Origin: Mesorhizobium sp. LSJC280B00
GTDB taxonomy: Bacteria > Pseudomonadota > Alphaproteobacteria > Rhizobiales > Rhizobiaceae
Assembly: GCF_000502835.1 (NCBI RefSeq)
Contig: NZ_AYVL01000016.1
Location: forward strand, 30,240 to 94,239
Direction of reading: 5' to 3'
Length of the DNA stretch: 64,000 nucleotides
Shown: piece by piece, positions 17,098 through 25,629 of the stretch
Position numbering within the stretch: position 1 is the first letter of the stretch
Layout of the letters: the number at the start of each line of letters is the position of its first letter
The notes under the pieces: generated by a model
What the model was told of the DNA's origin: nothing
What the model saw: only the letters and a program-made list of their open reading frames with translations
Databases searched by the model: none
Translations under genes and position numbers: made by a program

Positions 17098-17412
17098 TCA
17101 GGCCACAACCACCAGGATCAGCCACAACGTGGCGCCAAGCGTCATCAGCGAGGCCATGACGCCACTCGATTTTCCGGCAGTTCGCCAAACGGCAAAGGTC
17201 AGGAAGATATTGTAGGGCACCGGCGCGAAATGCACCGCCAGGACGAGCGCAAGCGGCAGCTTCAGCCCGAGCAGAATGAGCGCCGCCACAGATGACGCGA
17301 CGTTGATCGCTGTGCCGACAACGACCAGGTCGCGCCAGAACAGCCGATCGAGCGGCACGCCGCCGAACCAGCGTGAGCGGAAGAAGGCGGCAACGCGCGA
17401 CATGATCGTCAT
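17098..17412 (-). CDS. Small hypothetical membrane protein
   Basis: I do not recognise this 104-residue protein. It has three hydrophobic segments: INVASSVAALILLGL, a central one in LALVLAVHFAPVPYNIFLTF, and a C-terminal one ending LWLILVVVA. The N-terminus is basic (FFRSRWF), consistent with an inside orientation. Its stop codon falls four bases from the msrB stop on the other strand. Coding is supported by a sensible membrane-protein composition and the lack of a better frame. Confidence 0.7.
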   Translation of the reverse strand: MTIMSRVAAFFRSRWFGGVPLDRLFWRDLVVVGTAINVASSVAALILLGLKLPLALVLAVHFAPVPYNIFLTFAVWRTAGKSSGVMASLMTLGATLWLILVVVA

Positions 17413-17478
17413 CGATCGACCGGCTCCCTCGCTCTGCTCACCAGAGCGATTCTAAGGATTGCGTCTGGAAACCCAGCT

Positions 17479-17919
17479 TTATTCCTGACCCAGAACTTCG
17501 GCAATCGCGCGCTCGAAACGCGAGGCTTCCGTCACCAGCCAGTCGGTCATCGCCGGCCAATTGTCCTCGGCAAAACAATTCACCCGCCACATCGAATTGA
17601 TGCCGAGGCCGTCGCAACTTTGTTCTGGCCTGAGCTTCAGCCTGTCTTCGATGGCCGGCTGGAACGGCTTCAACCGCGACCAGGCTTGCGTGGCACCGAA
17701 CTTCTCGTTGCGGCCGAAGAAGACGCCGACATGATTCTGCGCAGGCGCGACGTACATGGAAAGGACCAATGCGAAATCGGGCAGCCCACGCTGCCAGAAC
17801 CACGGTCCGCGCCTCGCCAGCAGAGCCCTTTCATCCGGATGCCGTTCCGCGAACAGCATCCAGAAGCTGCGTTGGCGGAATTCAGAGGCGCGGCGGGCGC
17901 CAAAATCGAATTCGCTCAT
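17479..17919 (-). CDS. DUF4268-like protein
   Basis: This 146-residue protein starts at MSEFDFGARRASEF; the open frame continues upstream but only as a shadow of the next gene. Tryptophan- and phenylalanine-rich blocks such as SFWMLFAERHP and the C-terminal DNWPAMTDWLVTEASRFERAI resemble DUF4268, a domain found alone and next to restriction or nuclease domains. Here it is a stand-alone copy with no restriction gene nearby. Function is unknown. It lies 61 bp downstream of the DUF2312 gene. Confidence 0.75.
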   Translation of the reverse strand: MSEFDFGARRASEFRQRSFWMLFAERHPDERALLARRGPWFWQRGLPDFALVLSMYVAPAQNHVGVFFGRNEKFGATQAWSRLKPFQPAIEDRLKLRPEQSCDGLGINSMWRVNCFAEDNWPAMTDWLVTEASRFERAIAEVLGQE

Positions 17920-17980
17920 GGCTGGAATCCATGGTAAGAACCGCTTCTCCCGCGATCGTCTCCGGCGCCGAGGCCGGCCT

Positions 17981-18241
17981 TTACACCATGCCGAGCGCAG
18001 CCTTGTACAGATCGAGGATGGATTCCTCTTCCTGCCGCTCGGCCTGGTCCTTCTTGCGCAGCCGGATAATCGACCGCATCGCCTTGGTGTCGAAGCCGGT
18101 GCCCTTGGCCTCTGCGAACACTTCCTTGATGTCGTCGGCAATCGTCTTTTTCTCTTCCTCGAGCCGCTCGATGCGTTCGATGAAGGCGCGCAGCTGGCCG
18201 GCGGCAACAGTCTGGCTGGTCTCGATGATGTCGTCGGCCAT
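17981..18241 (-). CDS. DUF2312 (GapR-like) nucleoid-associated protein
   Basis: This 86-residue protein starts at [32 protein letters not shown] and ends with a short helix ([13 protein letters not shown]). DUF2312 is the GapR family, first described in Caulobacter, where GapR binds overtwisted DNA ahead of replication and transcription. The long basic coiled-coil helix is visible (about residues 14-60). The start at 18241 matches that of the family. It is probably a nucleoid protein of the cell rather than part of the neighbouring pathways. Confidence 0.92.
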   Translation of the reverse strand: MADDIIETSQTVAAGQLRAFIERIERLEEEKKTIADDIKEVFAEAKGTGFDTKAMRSIIRLRKKDQAERQEEESILDLYKAALGMV

Positions 18242-18405
18242 AGTCTTCTCTCCGCGTCGTTTTCTCACCGCGACTCGGGGTGACCCGAGCGGCGAATTGC
18301 AGCGGTTCGATGCCCGACCGGGCGCGGCGGGTCAAGGTGCTATCGATGCGGCATGAAGGGTTGCTGCCAGGCGCCGACAAGGCCCTATCGAGATGCTGGC
18401 CTAAC

Positions 18406-21400
18406 TCACCCGAATGCGATCAGCAGATCCTTGGCATCGATCTGGTCGCCGGCCTTGACCAGCACCTCGGCTATGGTGCCGTCGCGTTCGGCATGCAGCG
18501 CTGTTTCCATCTTCATCGCTTCGATCGACAGCAGCACGTCGCCGGCCTTCACCGCCTGGCCGGCAGCCACCGCAAGCGCCGAGACGACGCCAGGCATCGG
18601 CGCGCCGACATGCGCCTCATTGCCCGGCTCCGCCTTGCGCCGTGCCTTGGCGGCGGAGGCGCCATGCGCCCGGTCCGGCACCTTCACCCGGCGCGGCTGC
18701 CCGTTGAGCTCGAAGAACACGGTGACCATGCCCTTTTCGTCGACATCGCCGATGGCAAGGCAGCGCACCACCAGCGTCTTGCCTTTTTCGATGTCGACGA
18801 AAATCTCGTCTTCCGGCTTCATGCCGTAGAAATAGGTCGGCGTCGGCAGCACGCTGACCGGCCCGTAGGTCTCCTGCGCGGCGGCAAAATCGGAAAACAC
18901 CTTCGGATACATCAGCCACGACGCGAACTCGAACTCACTGAGCTTGCGCTCGAGCTTTTCCTCGACCTCCGTGCGACTGGCCTTGAGGTCCGCCGGTTTG
19001 AGCAGCGAACCCGGCCGCACCGTGATCGGCTTTTCGCCCTTCAGCACCTTCTTCTGCAATGGCTTTGGCCAGCCGCCCGGCGACTGGCCGAGATCGCCGC
19101 GCAACATCGACACCACCGAATCCGGGAAGGCGATGTCCCTCGCCGGATTCTCGACGTCGGCGACGGTCAGGTCCTGGCTCACCATCATCAGCGCCATGTC
19201 GCCGACGACCTTGGACGACGGCGTCACCTTGACGATGTCGCCGAACATCAGATTGACGTCGTGATAGGTCTGCGCCACTTCATGCCAGCGTGTCTCCAGC
19301 CCGAGCGAGCGCGCCTGTTCCTTGAGGTTGGTGAACTGACCGCCCGGCATTTCGTGCAGATAGACCTCCGATGCCGGCCCCTTCAGGTCGCTTTCGAAGG
19401 CTGAATACTGGTTGCGCACCGCCTCCCAGTAGAACGAGATGTTCCTGATCCACTGCGGGTCGAGGCCCGGATCGCGCTCGGTGCCCTTCAGCGCCTCCAC
19501 GATCGAACCGAGGCACGGCTGCGAGGTGTTGCCGGATAGCGAATCCATCGCCGCGTCGATGGCGTCGACGCCGCTCTCGACCGCCGCCAGCACGGTTGCC
19601 GCCGACAGGCCGGATGTGTCGTGGGTGTGGAAGTGGATCGGCAGGTCCGTCGCCTCGCGCAGCGCCTTGAACAGCACGCGGGCAGCGCTCGGCTTTAGAA
19701 GCCCAGCCATGTCCTTGACGGCGATGATATGGGCGCCTGCTGCCTGCAATTCCCTGGCCAGGCCGACATAGTATTTCAGATCGTATTTGGCCCGCGCCGG
19801 ATCGAGTATGTCGCCGGTATAACAGATCGCCGCTTCGATCAGTCTGCCCTCGGCGCCGACCGCATCCATGGCCACGCGCATGTTCTCGACCCAGTTCAGG
19901 CAGTCGAAGACCCGGAACAGGTCGATGCCGCCGGCAGCGGCCTGGCGGACGAAATGCTGGACGACATTGTCGGGATAGTTGGTATAGCCAACGCCGTTGG
20001 CACCGCGCAGGAGCATCTGCAGCACAAGGTTGGGTGCTGCCTCGCGCACCAGCGACAGCCGCTCCCATGGGTCTTCGGTGAGAAAGCGCATGGCGACGTC
20101 GAATGTGGCGCCGCCCCAGCATTCGAGCGACAAAAGCTGTGGCAGCGCGCGCGCATAAGTGCCGGCAATGCCGGCGATGTCATAGGTGCGTACCCTTGTG
20201 GCGAGCAGCGACTGATGCCCGTCGCGCATTGTCGTGTCGGTGACCAGCACCTCTTTTTGCTCGCGCATCCACGCGGCGAATTTCTCCGGCCCGAGCACGT
20301 CGAGCTTCTGCTTGCTGCCTTGAGGCACATTGCCGTTGAGATATGGCACCACCGGTGGCGCCGCATCGGCCTTTGGCTGCGGCCGGCCGCGCGTCTCGGG
20401 ATGACCATTGACCGAAACGTCGGCAAGGTAGTTGAGCAGCTTGGTCGCGCGGTCCTGCCGCTTCACACTGGCGAACAGTTCCGGCGTCGTGTCGATGAAC
20501 TTGGTGGTGTAGGAATTGTCGGCGAAGCTCGAGTGATTGATGATCGCCTCGAGGAACGTGAGGTTGGTCGCCACGCCGCGGATGCGGAACTCGCGCAGCG
20601 CCCGGTTCATGCGGGCAATGGTCTCGGCCGGCGTCGGCGCCCATGCCGTCACCTTCTCCAGCAGCGGGTCGTAGAAGCGGGTGATGACCGCGCCCGAATA
20701 AGCGGTGCCGCCGTCGAGGCGGATGCCGAAGCCGGTGGCGCCGCGATAGGCGGTGATGCGGCCATAGTCCGGGATGAAATTATGCTCGGGATCTTCGGTA
20801 GTGATGCGGCACTGCAGCGCGTGGCCGTTCAGCCTGATGTCCTTTTGCGCCGGCACGCCCGATTCCGCCGTGCCGATGGCAAAGCCGTCGAGGATGTGGA
20901 TCTGCGCCTTGACGATGTCGATGCCGGTCACCTGTTCGGTGACGGTGTGCTCGACCTGGATGCGCGGATTGACCTCGATGAAATAGAATTTTTCGGTATC
21001 GGCATCCTGCAGGAACTCGACTGTGCCGGCGCCGATATAGCTGGTCTCGCGCGCGATCCTCAGCGCGTAGCCGCAAAGCTCCTCGCGCTGTGACATTTCG
21101 AGGTAGGGCGCCGGCGCCCGCTCGACCACTTTCTGGTTGCGGCGCTGGATCGAACAATCGCGCTCGAACAGGTGCACGGCGTTGCCATGTGTGTCGCCCA
21201 GCACCTGCACCTCGACATGGCGCGCGCGCTCGATCAGCTTTTCGAGATAGACTTCGTCCTTGCCGAAAGCCGCCTTCGCCTCACGCTTGCCTTCCATCAC
21301 CTCGCGCGCGAGATCGGCCTCGGAGCGGATGGCGCGCATGCCGCGGCCGCCGCCGCCCCAGGACGCCTTGAGCATCACGGGGTAGCCGATCGTCTTGGCG

Positions 21401-21864
21401 AGTTCCTTCACCGCCGCCATGTCGTCCGGCAAGGGATCGGTAGCGGGAATTACCGGCACACCGACTTCGATTGCGAGATTGCGGGCGGCGACCTTGTTGC
21501 CCAGCCTGCGCATCGTATCCGGCTTTGGCCCGATGAAGATGATGCCGGCCTTGGCGCAGGCTTCGGCGAATTCCGGGCTTTCCGACAGCAGGCCGTACCC
21601 TGGATGGATGGCATCGGCGCCCGATAGCCTGGCGACGCGGATAACCTCCTCGATCGACAGATAGCTTTCGATCGGCCCCATATCCCTGGCCAAATGCGGC
21701 CCGCGCCCGACCTGGTAGCTTTCGTCGGCCTTGAAGCGATGCAGGGAGTATTTGTCCTCCTCTGCCCAGATCGCCACGGTTTTGAGGCCGAGCTCGTTTG
21801 CCGCGCGGAAGACGCGGATGGCTATTTCGGAGCGGTTGGCGACAAGGATCTTCGAGATTGCCAA
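18406..21864 (-). CDS. pyc: Pyruvate carboxylase
   Basis: This 1152-residue multidomain enzyme carboxylates pyruvate to oxaloacetate, refilling the TCA cycle. Domains in order are biotin carboxylase with ATP-grasp (GGGGRGMR near 170), carboxyltransferase of the HMGL type (TTMRDGHQSLLATRVRT near 550 with metal-binding HTHDTSG), and the C-terminal biotinyl domain (EAMKMET near 1118). Length matches the alpha4-type enzyme. It stands alone, with about 230 bp to the convergent-strand livK terminator upstream and no visible partner genes. Confidence 0.98.
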   Translation of the reverse strand: MAISKILVANRSEIAIRVFRAANELGLKTVAIWAEEDKYSLHRFKADESYQVGRGPHLARDMGPIESYLSIEEVIRVARLSGADAIHPGYGLLSESPEFAEACAKAGIIFIGPKPDTMRRLGNKVAARNLAIEVGVPVIPATDPLPDDMAAVKELAKTIGYPVMLKASWGGGGRGMRAIRSEADLAREVMEGKREAKAAFGKDEVYLEKLIERARHVEVQVLGDTHGNAVHLFERDCSIQRRNQKVVERAPAPYLEMSQREELCGYALRIARETSYIGAGTVEFLQDADTEKFYFIEVNPRIQVEHTVTEQVTGIDIVKAQIHILDGFAIGTAESGVPAQKDIRLNGHALQCRITTEDPEHNFIPDYGRITAYRGATGFGIRLDGGTAYSGAVITRFYDPLLEKVTAWAPTPAETIARMNRALREFRIRGVATNLTFLEAIINHSSFADNSYTTKFIDTTPELFASVKRQDRATKLLNYLADVSVNGHPETRGRPQPKADAAPPVVPYLNGNVPQGSKQKLDVLGPEKFAAWMREQKEVLVTDTTMRDGHQSLLATRVRTYDIAGIAGTYARALPQLLSLECWGGATFDVAMRFLTEDPWERLSLVREAAPNLVLQMLLRGANGVGYTNYPDNVVQHFVRQAAAGGIDLFRVFDCLNWVENMRVAMDAVGAEGRLIEAAICYTGDILDPARAKYDLKYYVGLARELQAAGAHIIAVKDMAGLLKPSAARVLFKALREATDLPIHFHTHDTSGLSAATVLAAVESGVDAIDAAMDSLSGNTSQPCLGSIVEALKGTERDPGLDPQWIRNISFYWEAVRNQYSAFESDLKGPASEVYLHEMPGGQFTNLKEQARSLGLETRWHEVAQTYHDVNLMFGDIVKVTPSSKVVGDMALMMVSQDLTVADVENPARDIAFPDSVVSMLRGDLGQSPGGWPKPLQKKVLKGEKPITVRPGSLLKPADLKASRTEVEEKLERKLSEFEFASWLMYPKVFSDFAAAQETYGPVSVLPTPTYFYGMKPEDEIFVDIEKGKTLVVRCLAIGDVDEKGMVTVFFELNGQPRRVKVPDRAHGASAAKARRKAEPGNEAHVGAPMPGVVSALAVAAGQAVKAGDVLLSIEAMKMETALHAERDGTIAEVLVKAGDQIDAKDLLIAFG

Positions 21865-22044
21865 GGACAGGGCTCCGGACGCGGGGAAGGGGACTGCCGG
21901 ACATGATTAGCGCGAAAATGCTGCAGTGCAAACAAAATCGAAAAGAGGATTAAACCGATTTAATTTGATCTATCGCGCTGACACATTGCGTGTCGATCCG
22001 AAGAACGCCTGGGCAGTTCCGATCCAGGCTTTCGGGAACTCTCA
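21865..22044. other. Gap between pyc and the livK terminator
   Basis: No gene is seen. This AT-richer stretch contains the pyc promoter region on the minus strand and a direct TTTAATTTGATC-like run near 21958, but no clear operator. Confidence 0.4.
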
Positions 22045-22080
22045 TAAAAAATGCCCGGCGCGAGGCGCCGGGCATTCTCA
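22045..22080 (-). terminator. Rho-independent terminator of livK
   Basis: On the minus strand the stem ATGCCCGGCGC / GCGCCGGGCAT with loop CTC is followed by TTTTTATGAG, about 15 bases after the livK stop codon. It ends the liv operon. Confidence 0.93.
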
Positions 22081-22095
22081 TGTAGCAACGTCCGG

Positions 22096-23226
22096 TTATT
22101 TGCCGGGTGCGTTCTCGACATAGGTGTACTTGCCGTCGTCACCCTTCTTCCAGGTGTACATGACGTAGTCAGGACGGGTGATATCGCCCTTCGCGTCGTA
22201 GCCGATCTCGCCGATCGCGGTCTTCCAGGGGCCGGCCGACTTGATGGTCTCGGCTACCTTCTGAGCGTCATCGGCTGAACCGGTCTTGGTGATGGCGGCC
22301 GCGATGATTTCCATCGCTGCGTAGGAATAGAGGGTATAGGCCTCGGGCTCGAAGCCGGCCGCACGGAACTTCTCGACGAGTTCCTTGGCGTTCGGATTCT
22401 TGCGCGGATCCGGAGCGAACGTCATCAGCGTGCCCTCGACGGCGTCGCCGGCGATGGAGGCCAATTCGTTCGACACGATGCCGTCGCCGGACATGAAGGT
22501 TGCCTTGAGGCCCTGGTCAGCGAGCTGGCGTATGATCAGGCCGGCTTCGGTGTGCAGGCCGCCATAGTAGACGACCGAGACGCCCGCGTCCTTCATCTTG
22601 GCGATGAGGGCCGAGAAATCTTTGTCGCCGACATTGATGCCTTCATACATGGCCTCAGTCACGCCGTTGGCTGCGAGCGCCTTCTTGGTTTCGTCGGCGA
22701 GGCCCTGGCCATAAGGCGTCTTGTCATGGATGACAGCGATCTTGGCATCCTTAAAGTTCGCGGCGAGATAGTCGCCAGCGACCTTGCCCTGCTGATCGTC
22801 GCGTCCGCAGGTGCGGAAGGTGTTCCACATGCCACGTTCCGTCAACTTCGGATTGGTCGCGGCCGGCGTGATCTCAAGGATGCCGTTCTCGGCGTAGACT
22901 TCCGACGCCGGGATCGAGACGCCGGAGTTGAAGTGGCCATCGACGTACTTGACGCCGTCGGCGACGAACTTGTTGGCGACCGAGATGCCTTGCTTGGGAT
23001 CGGAGACGTCGTCGCCGACTTCAAGCTTGAGCTGCTGGCCAAGAACGCCGCCCGCCGCATTGATATCGGCGACTGCCTGTTCGGCACCCTTCTGAAGCTG
23101 GGCGCCGAACGCTGCGTTCGGACCGGTGATCGGACCGGCGACGCCGATCAGGATGTCAGCCCACGCGTTGCCGCTGAACGCGACAAGCGCGGTCAGGGCG
23201 ACGGCAGACAAAAGTGACTTTTTCAT
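22096..23226 (-). CDS. livK: Branched-chain amino acid ABC transporter, periplasmic binding protein
   Basis: This 376-residue protein has a clear signal peptide ([23 protein letters not shown], cleaved before DILIG). A Leu/Ile/Val-binding fold follows: [22 protein letters not shown] at the start and the domain-swapping [10 protein letters not shown] region. It captures branched-chain amino acids or related compounds for the Liv transporter. It is preceded by a 138-bp leader with a hairpin and followed by a strong terminator. It is the last gene in this liv cluster but likely has its own promoter. Confidence 0.95.
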   Translation of the reverse strand: MKKSLLSAVALTALVAFSGNAWADILIGVAGPITGPNAAFGAQLQKGAEQAVADINAAGGVLGQQLKLEVGDDVSDPKQGISVANKFVADGVKYVDGHFNSGVSIPASEVYAENGILEITPAATNPKLTERGMWNTFRTCGRDDQQGKVAGDYLAANFKDAKIAVIHDKTPYGQGLADETKKALAANGVTEAMYEGINVGDKDFSALIAKMKDAGVSVVYYGGLHTEAGLIIRQLADQGLKATFMSGDGIVSNELASIAGDAVEGTLMTFAPDPRKNPNAKELVEKFRAAGFEPEAYTLYSYAAMEIIAAAITKTGSADDAQKVAETIKSAGPWKTAIGEIGYDAKGDITRPDYVMYTWKKGDDGKYTYVENAPGK

Positions 23227-23245
23227 TGAAACGCTCCCATTTACC

Positions 23246-23283
23246 GAGTGGGCGTGGATGTTGCTTTCATGCGATGCCCACTC
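23246..23283 (-). promoter_or_regulatory. Hairpin in the livK leader
   Basis: The perfect inverted repeat GAGTGGGC (23246-23253) / GCCCACTC (23276-23283) lies 20 bases upstream of livK. It would fold in the mRNA leader just ahead of the ribosome binding site. A TTGACA at 23359-23364 on the minus strand may be the -35 box. The hairpin may allow separate, stronger or regulated expression of the binding protein. Confidence 0.4.
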
Positions 23284-23364
23284 TTGCTCGCAGAAAGAGT
23301 ACTTTGCCGATTTTCAGGCACTTGTCACGCCGATTCATCCCTGAAACGCCGTTAATGATAAATG

Positions 23365-23712
23365 TCAACCTTTTGGTTTCCAGCTCAAAAGAGAGGCTCT
23401 TTCGTAAAGCCAATTATACTGCGTTACCATCTGGTTGGTGCGCGTGTATTGGTAGCCGATGAAGCCCAAGATCATCAGCACAATGGTATCGACGATGTAG
23501 TAATGCAGCGAGAACATCGTTCCGCCGAACAGCGCGTGATGAATGAACCTTATGCCGATGCCGAGCCCCAGCATGAAGGCGAACAACTGGGCGAAGCTGC
23601 GCCACGTCTGCGCACACGCCTTCCCCGTCATCCACGCCGCCCAGCCGCCGAGCAGGCAGGTGACGAAGAAGAACTGCCAGATCGAGGGTTCCTCATAGAG
23701 AATGCCCTGCAT
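23365..23712 (-). CDS. DUF6867 membrane protein of the liv cluster
   Basis: This 115-residue protein has an N-terminal helix (IWQFFFVTCLLGGWAAWMTG) and two further helices (LFAFMLGLGIGIRFIHHALF and IVDTIVLMILGFIGYQYTR). It matches DUF6867, a family that I know from rhizobial liv operons between the ATPase and the binding-protein gene. Nothing is known about its role; a membrane cofactor of the Liv permease is an inference. It lies 19 bp after livF, and so is probably co-transcribed with it. Confidence 0.8.
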   Translation of the reverse strand: MQGILYEEPSIWQFFFVTCLLGGWAAWMTGKACAQTWRSFAQLFAFMLGLGIGIRFIHHALFGGTMFSLHYYIVDTIVLMILGFIGYQYTRTNQMVTQYNWLYERASLLSWKPKG

Positions 23713-23731
23713 GATTGATGTCTCCTGAAAC

Positions 23732-24463
23732 TCAGTGATGGCCGCCTTCGAGATAGGCGGCGCGCACTTCCGGATTGGCGAGCAACTCCTTGCCGGTGCC
23801 GCTCATCGTCACATTGCCGTTGACCATGACATAGCCGCGCGTGGCGAGCTTCAGCGCGCCGAAGGCGTTCTGCTCGACCAGGAACACGGTCAGGCCTTGA
23901 GTCCGGTTCAACTCGCGGATTGCGTCGAATATCTGCTTGACGATCAGCGGCGCCAGGCCGAGCGACGGCTCGTCGAGCAAAAGCAGCTTCGGCCGCGCCA
24001 TCAGCGCGCGCCCGATCGACAGCATCTGCTGCTCGCCGCCGGACAGCGTGCCGCCACGCTGGGCAATGCGTTCCTTCAGGCGTGGAAACAGCGTGAACAC
24101 CTTCTCGACGTCCTCGTCATAATGCTCGAGGTTGTCGAGGCTGGCGCCCATTTGCAGGTTTTCCATCACCGTCATGCGCGGGAAAATGCGGCGCCCTTCC
24201 GGCGACTGGGCGATGCGCATGCGCGCGATCTCGTGGGTCGGCAGTTGGGTGATGTCGGTACCGGCGAATGTGATGGTACCCGCGCGGGCGCGGGGAGCAC
24301 CGAAGATGGTCATCATCAGCGTCGACTTGCCGGCGCCGTTGGCACCGATCAGCGCTACGATCTCACCTTGCTTGACCGTGACATCGACGCCGTTCAGCGC
24401 CCTGATGTTGCCGTAGTAGGTCTGGACGCCCTTGATATCGAGCAGCGTTGTACCGGCCATCAT
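23732..24463 (-). CDS. livF: Branched-chain amino acid ABC transporter ATP-binding protein LivF
   Basis: This 243-residue ATPase has Walker A GANGAGKST, signature LSGGEQQMLSIGRALM, Walker B LLLDEPSLGLAP and the LivF-type tail TMSGTGKELLANPEVRAAYLEGG. The start codons ATGATG overlap the livG stop, so translation is coupled. It powers uptake with LivG as a heterodimer under LivHM. Confidence 0.97.
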   Translation of the reverse strand: MMAGTTLLDIKGVQTYYGNIRALNGVDVTVKQGEIVALIGANGAGKSTLMMTIFGAPRARAGTITFAGTDITQLPTHEIARMRIAQSPEGRRIFPRMTVMENLQMGASLDNLEHYDEDVEKVFTLFPRLKERIAQRGGTLSGGEQQMLSIGRALMARPKLLLLDEPSLGLAPLIVKQIFDAIRELNRTQGLTVFLVEQNAFGALKLATRGYVMVNGNVTMSGTGKELLANPEVRAAYLEGGHH

Positions 24464-25629
24464 TTACGCCCTCCGCGCCGATTGGAGACGCGCGGCGTCT
24501 TCGGCTTCACCGGAGCCTTGGTGGCCGGCTTTGCTGCAGAGGATTTCGCGGCAGAAGATTTCGCCGTCGGTTTGGCTTTGGCCTGCGCTGCCGCCTTGCT
24601 TGCTGCTGCACTCGACCTCGCATCGAACTGCCCGGCTTTCGAGGCACCTTTCGACACGGTGACGCGCTCGCCCTCGCTGTGGCCGACCGTGTCGGCAACC
24701 GGTCCGGCGAGATACGAAGCCGATGTGCCTGGGCCGTGGGCGGCATCCGGGCCCGTATCCAATTGCTCGATGACATCTTCGTCGCCGACTTCGGTGAGCA
24801 CCGTCTCGACCTCCTCGTCGTCGACGCCAAGATAAGCGGCGATGACGCGCGGGTCGGTCCGCACCGATTGCGGGTTGCCGTCCGAGATTTTGCGCCCGTA
24901 TTCGAGCACCACGACGTGATCGGAAATCTGCATCACCACCGCCATGTCGTGCTCGATCAAAAGGATCGACGTGCCGGTGTTGTCCTTGATGTCCATCAGC
25001 AGCGCATTGAGCCCCGCCGATTCTTTCGGATTGAGACCAGCGGCCGGCTCGTCGAGGCACAGAAGCTCAGGCCCGGTGCACATGGCGCGAGCGATTTCGA
25101 GCCGCCGCTGCGCGCCATAGGGCAGATCGCCGGCCGGATCGTCGGCGCGGTCGACAAGGTCGGCCTTCTCCAGCCAGTGCTCGGCCAGTTCAACCGATTC
25201 CGCCGAAGCCTGTCTGTAGCCGCTGTAGCCGAACAGGCCGAGAATGGTGTAACCGGAGGCCTTCATCAGCTTGTTGTGCTGAGCGACCAAAAGGTTCTCC
25301 AGTAGCGTCATGCCCGAGAACAGGCGGATGTTCTGGAAGGTGCGCGCCACCTTGGCGCGCGCCGGGATCTCATGGTTCGGCAAGCGTTCAAGCAGGAACG
25401 TGGAGCCGTCGCGCCGGTTGAGCGTGATCATGCCTTCCGACGGCTTGTAGAAACCGGTGATGCAATTGAACACGGTGGTCTTGCCGGCGCCGTTGGGACC
25501 GATCAGGGCGGTGATCTCGCCGCGCTTGGCCTGGAAGGAAAGGTCGCCGATGGCGACGAGACCGCCGAACTTCATCGACAAATGCTCGACCTGCAGGATG
25601 GCATTGTTCACGGAGGGGCTCGCGTTCAT
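24460..25629 (-). CDS. livG: Branched-chain amino acid ABC transporter ATP-binding protein LivG, extended
   Basis: This 389-residue protein starts at MNASPSVNNAILQVEHLSM. Its ATPase core (about residues 1-255) has Walker A GPNGAGKTT, the signature LPYGAQRRLEIARAM and Walker B LLCLDEPAAGLNP. The usual LivG ends about there. This one continues for about 130 residues: first an acidic segment (DDEEVETVLTEVGDEDVIE), then an Ala/Lys/Pro-rich tail ending VSNRRGGRK. Both ends overlap neighbouring genes (ATGA with livF, TGATG with livM). The tail is not part of the nucleotide-binding fold. Confidence 0.95.
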   Translation of the reverse strand: MNASPSVNNAILQVEHLSMKFGGLVAIGDLSFQAKRGEITALIGPNGAGKTTVFNCITGFYKPSEGMITLNRRDGSTFLLERLPNHEIPARAKVARTFQNIRLFSGMTLLENLLVAQHNKLMKASGYTILGLFGYSGYRQASAESVELAEHWLEKADLVDRADDPAGDLPYGAQRRLEIARAMCTGPELLCLDEPAAGLNPKESAGLNALLMDIKDNTGTSILLIEHDMAVVMQISDHVVVLEYGRKISDGNPQSVRTDPRVIAAYLGVDDEEVETVLTEVGDEDVIEQLDTGPDAAHGPGTSASYLAGPVADTVGHSEGERVTVSKGASKAGQFDARSSAAASKAAAQAKAKPTAKSSAAKSSAAKPATKAPVKPKTPRVSNRRGGRK

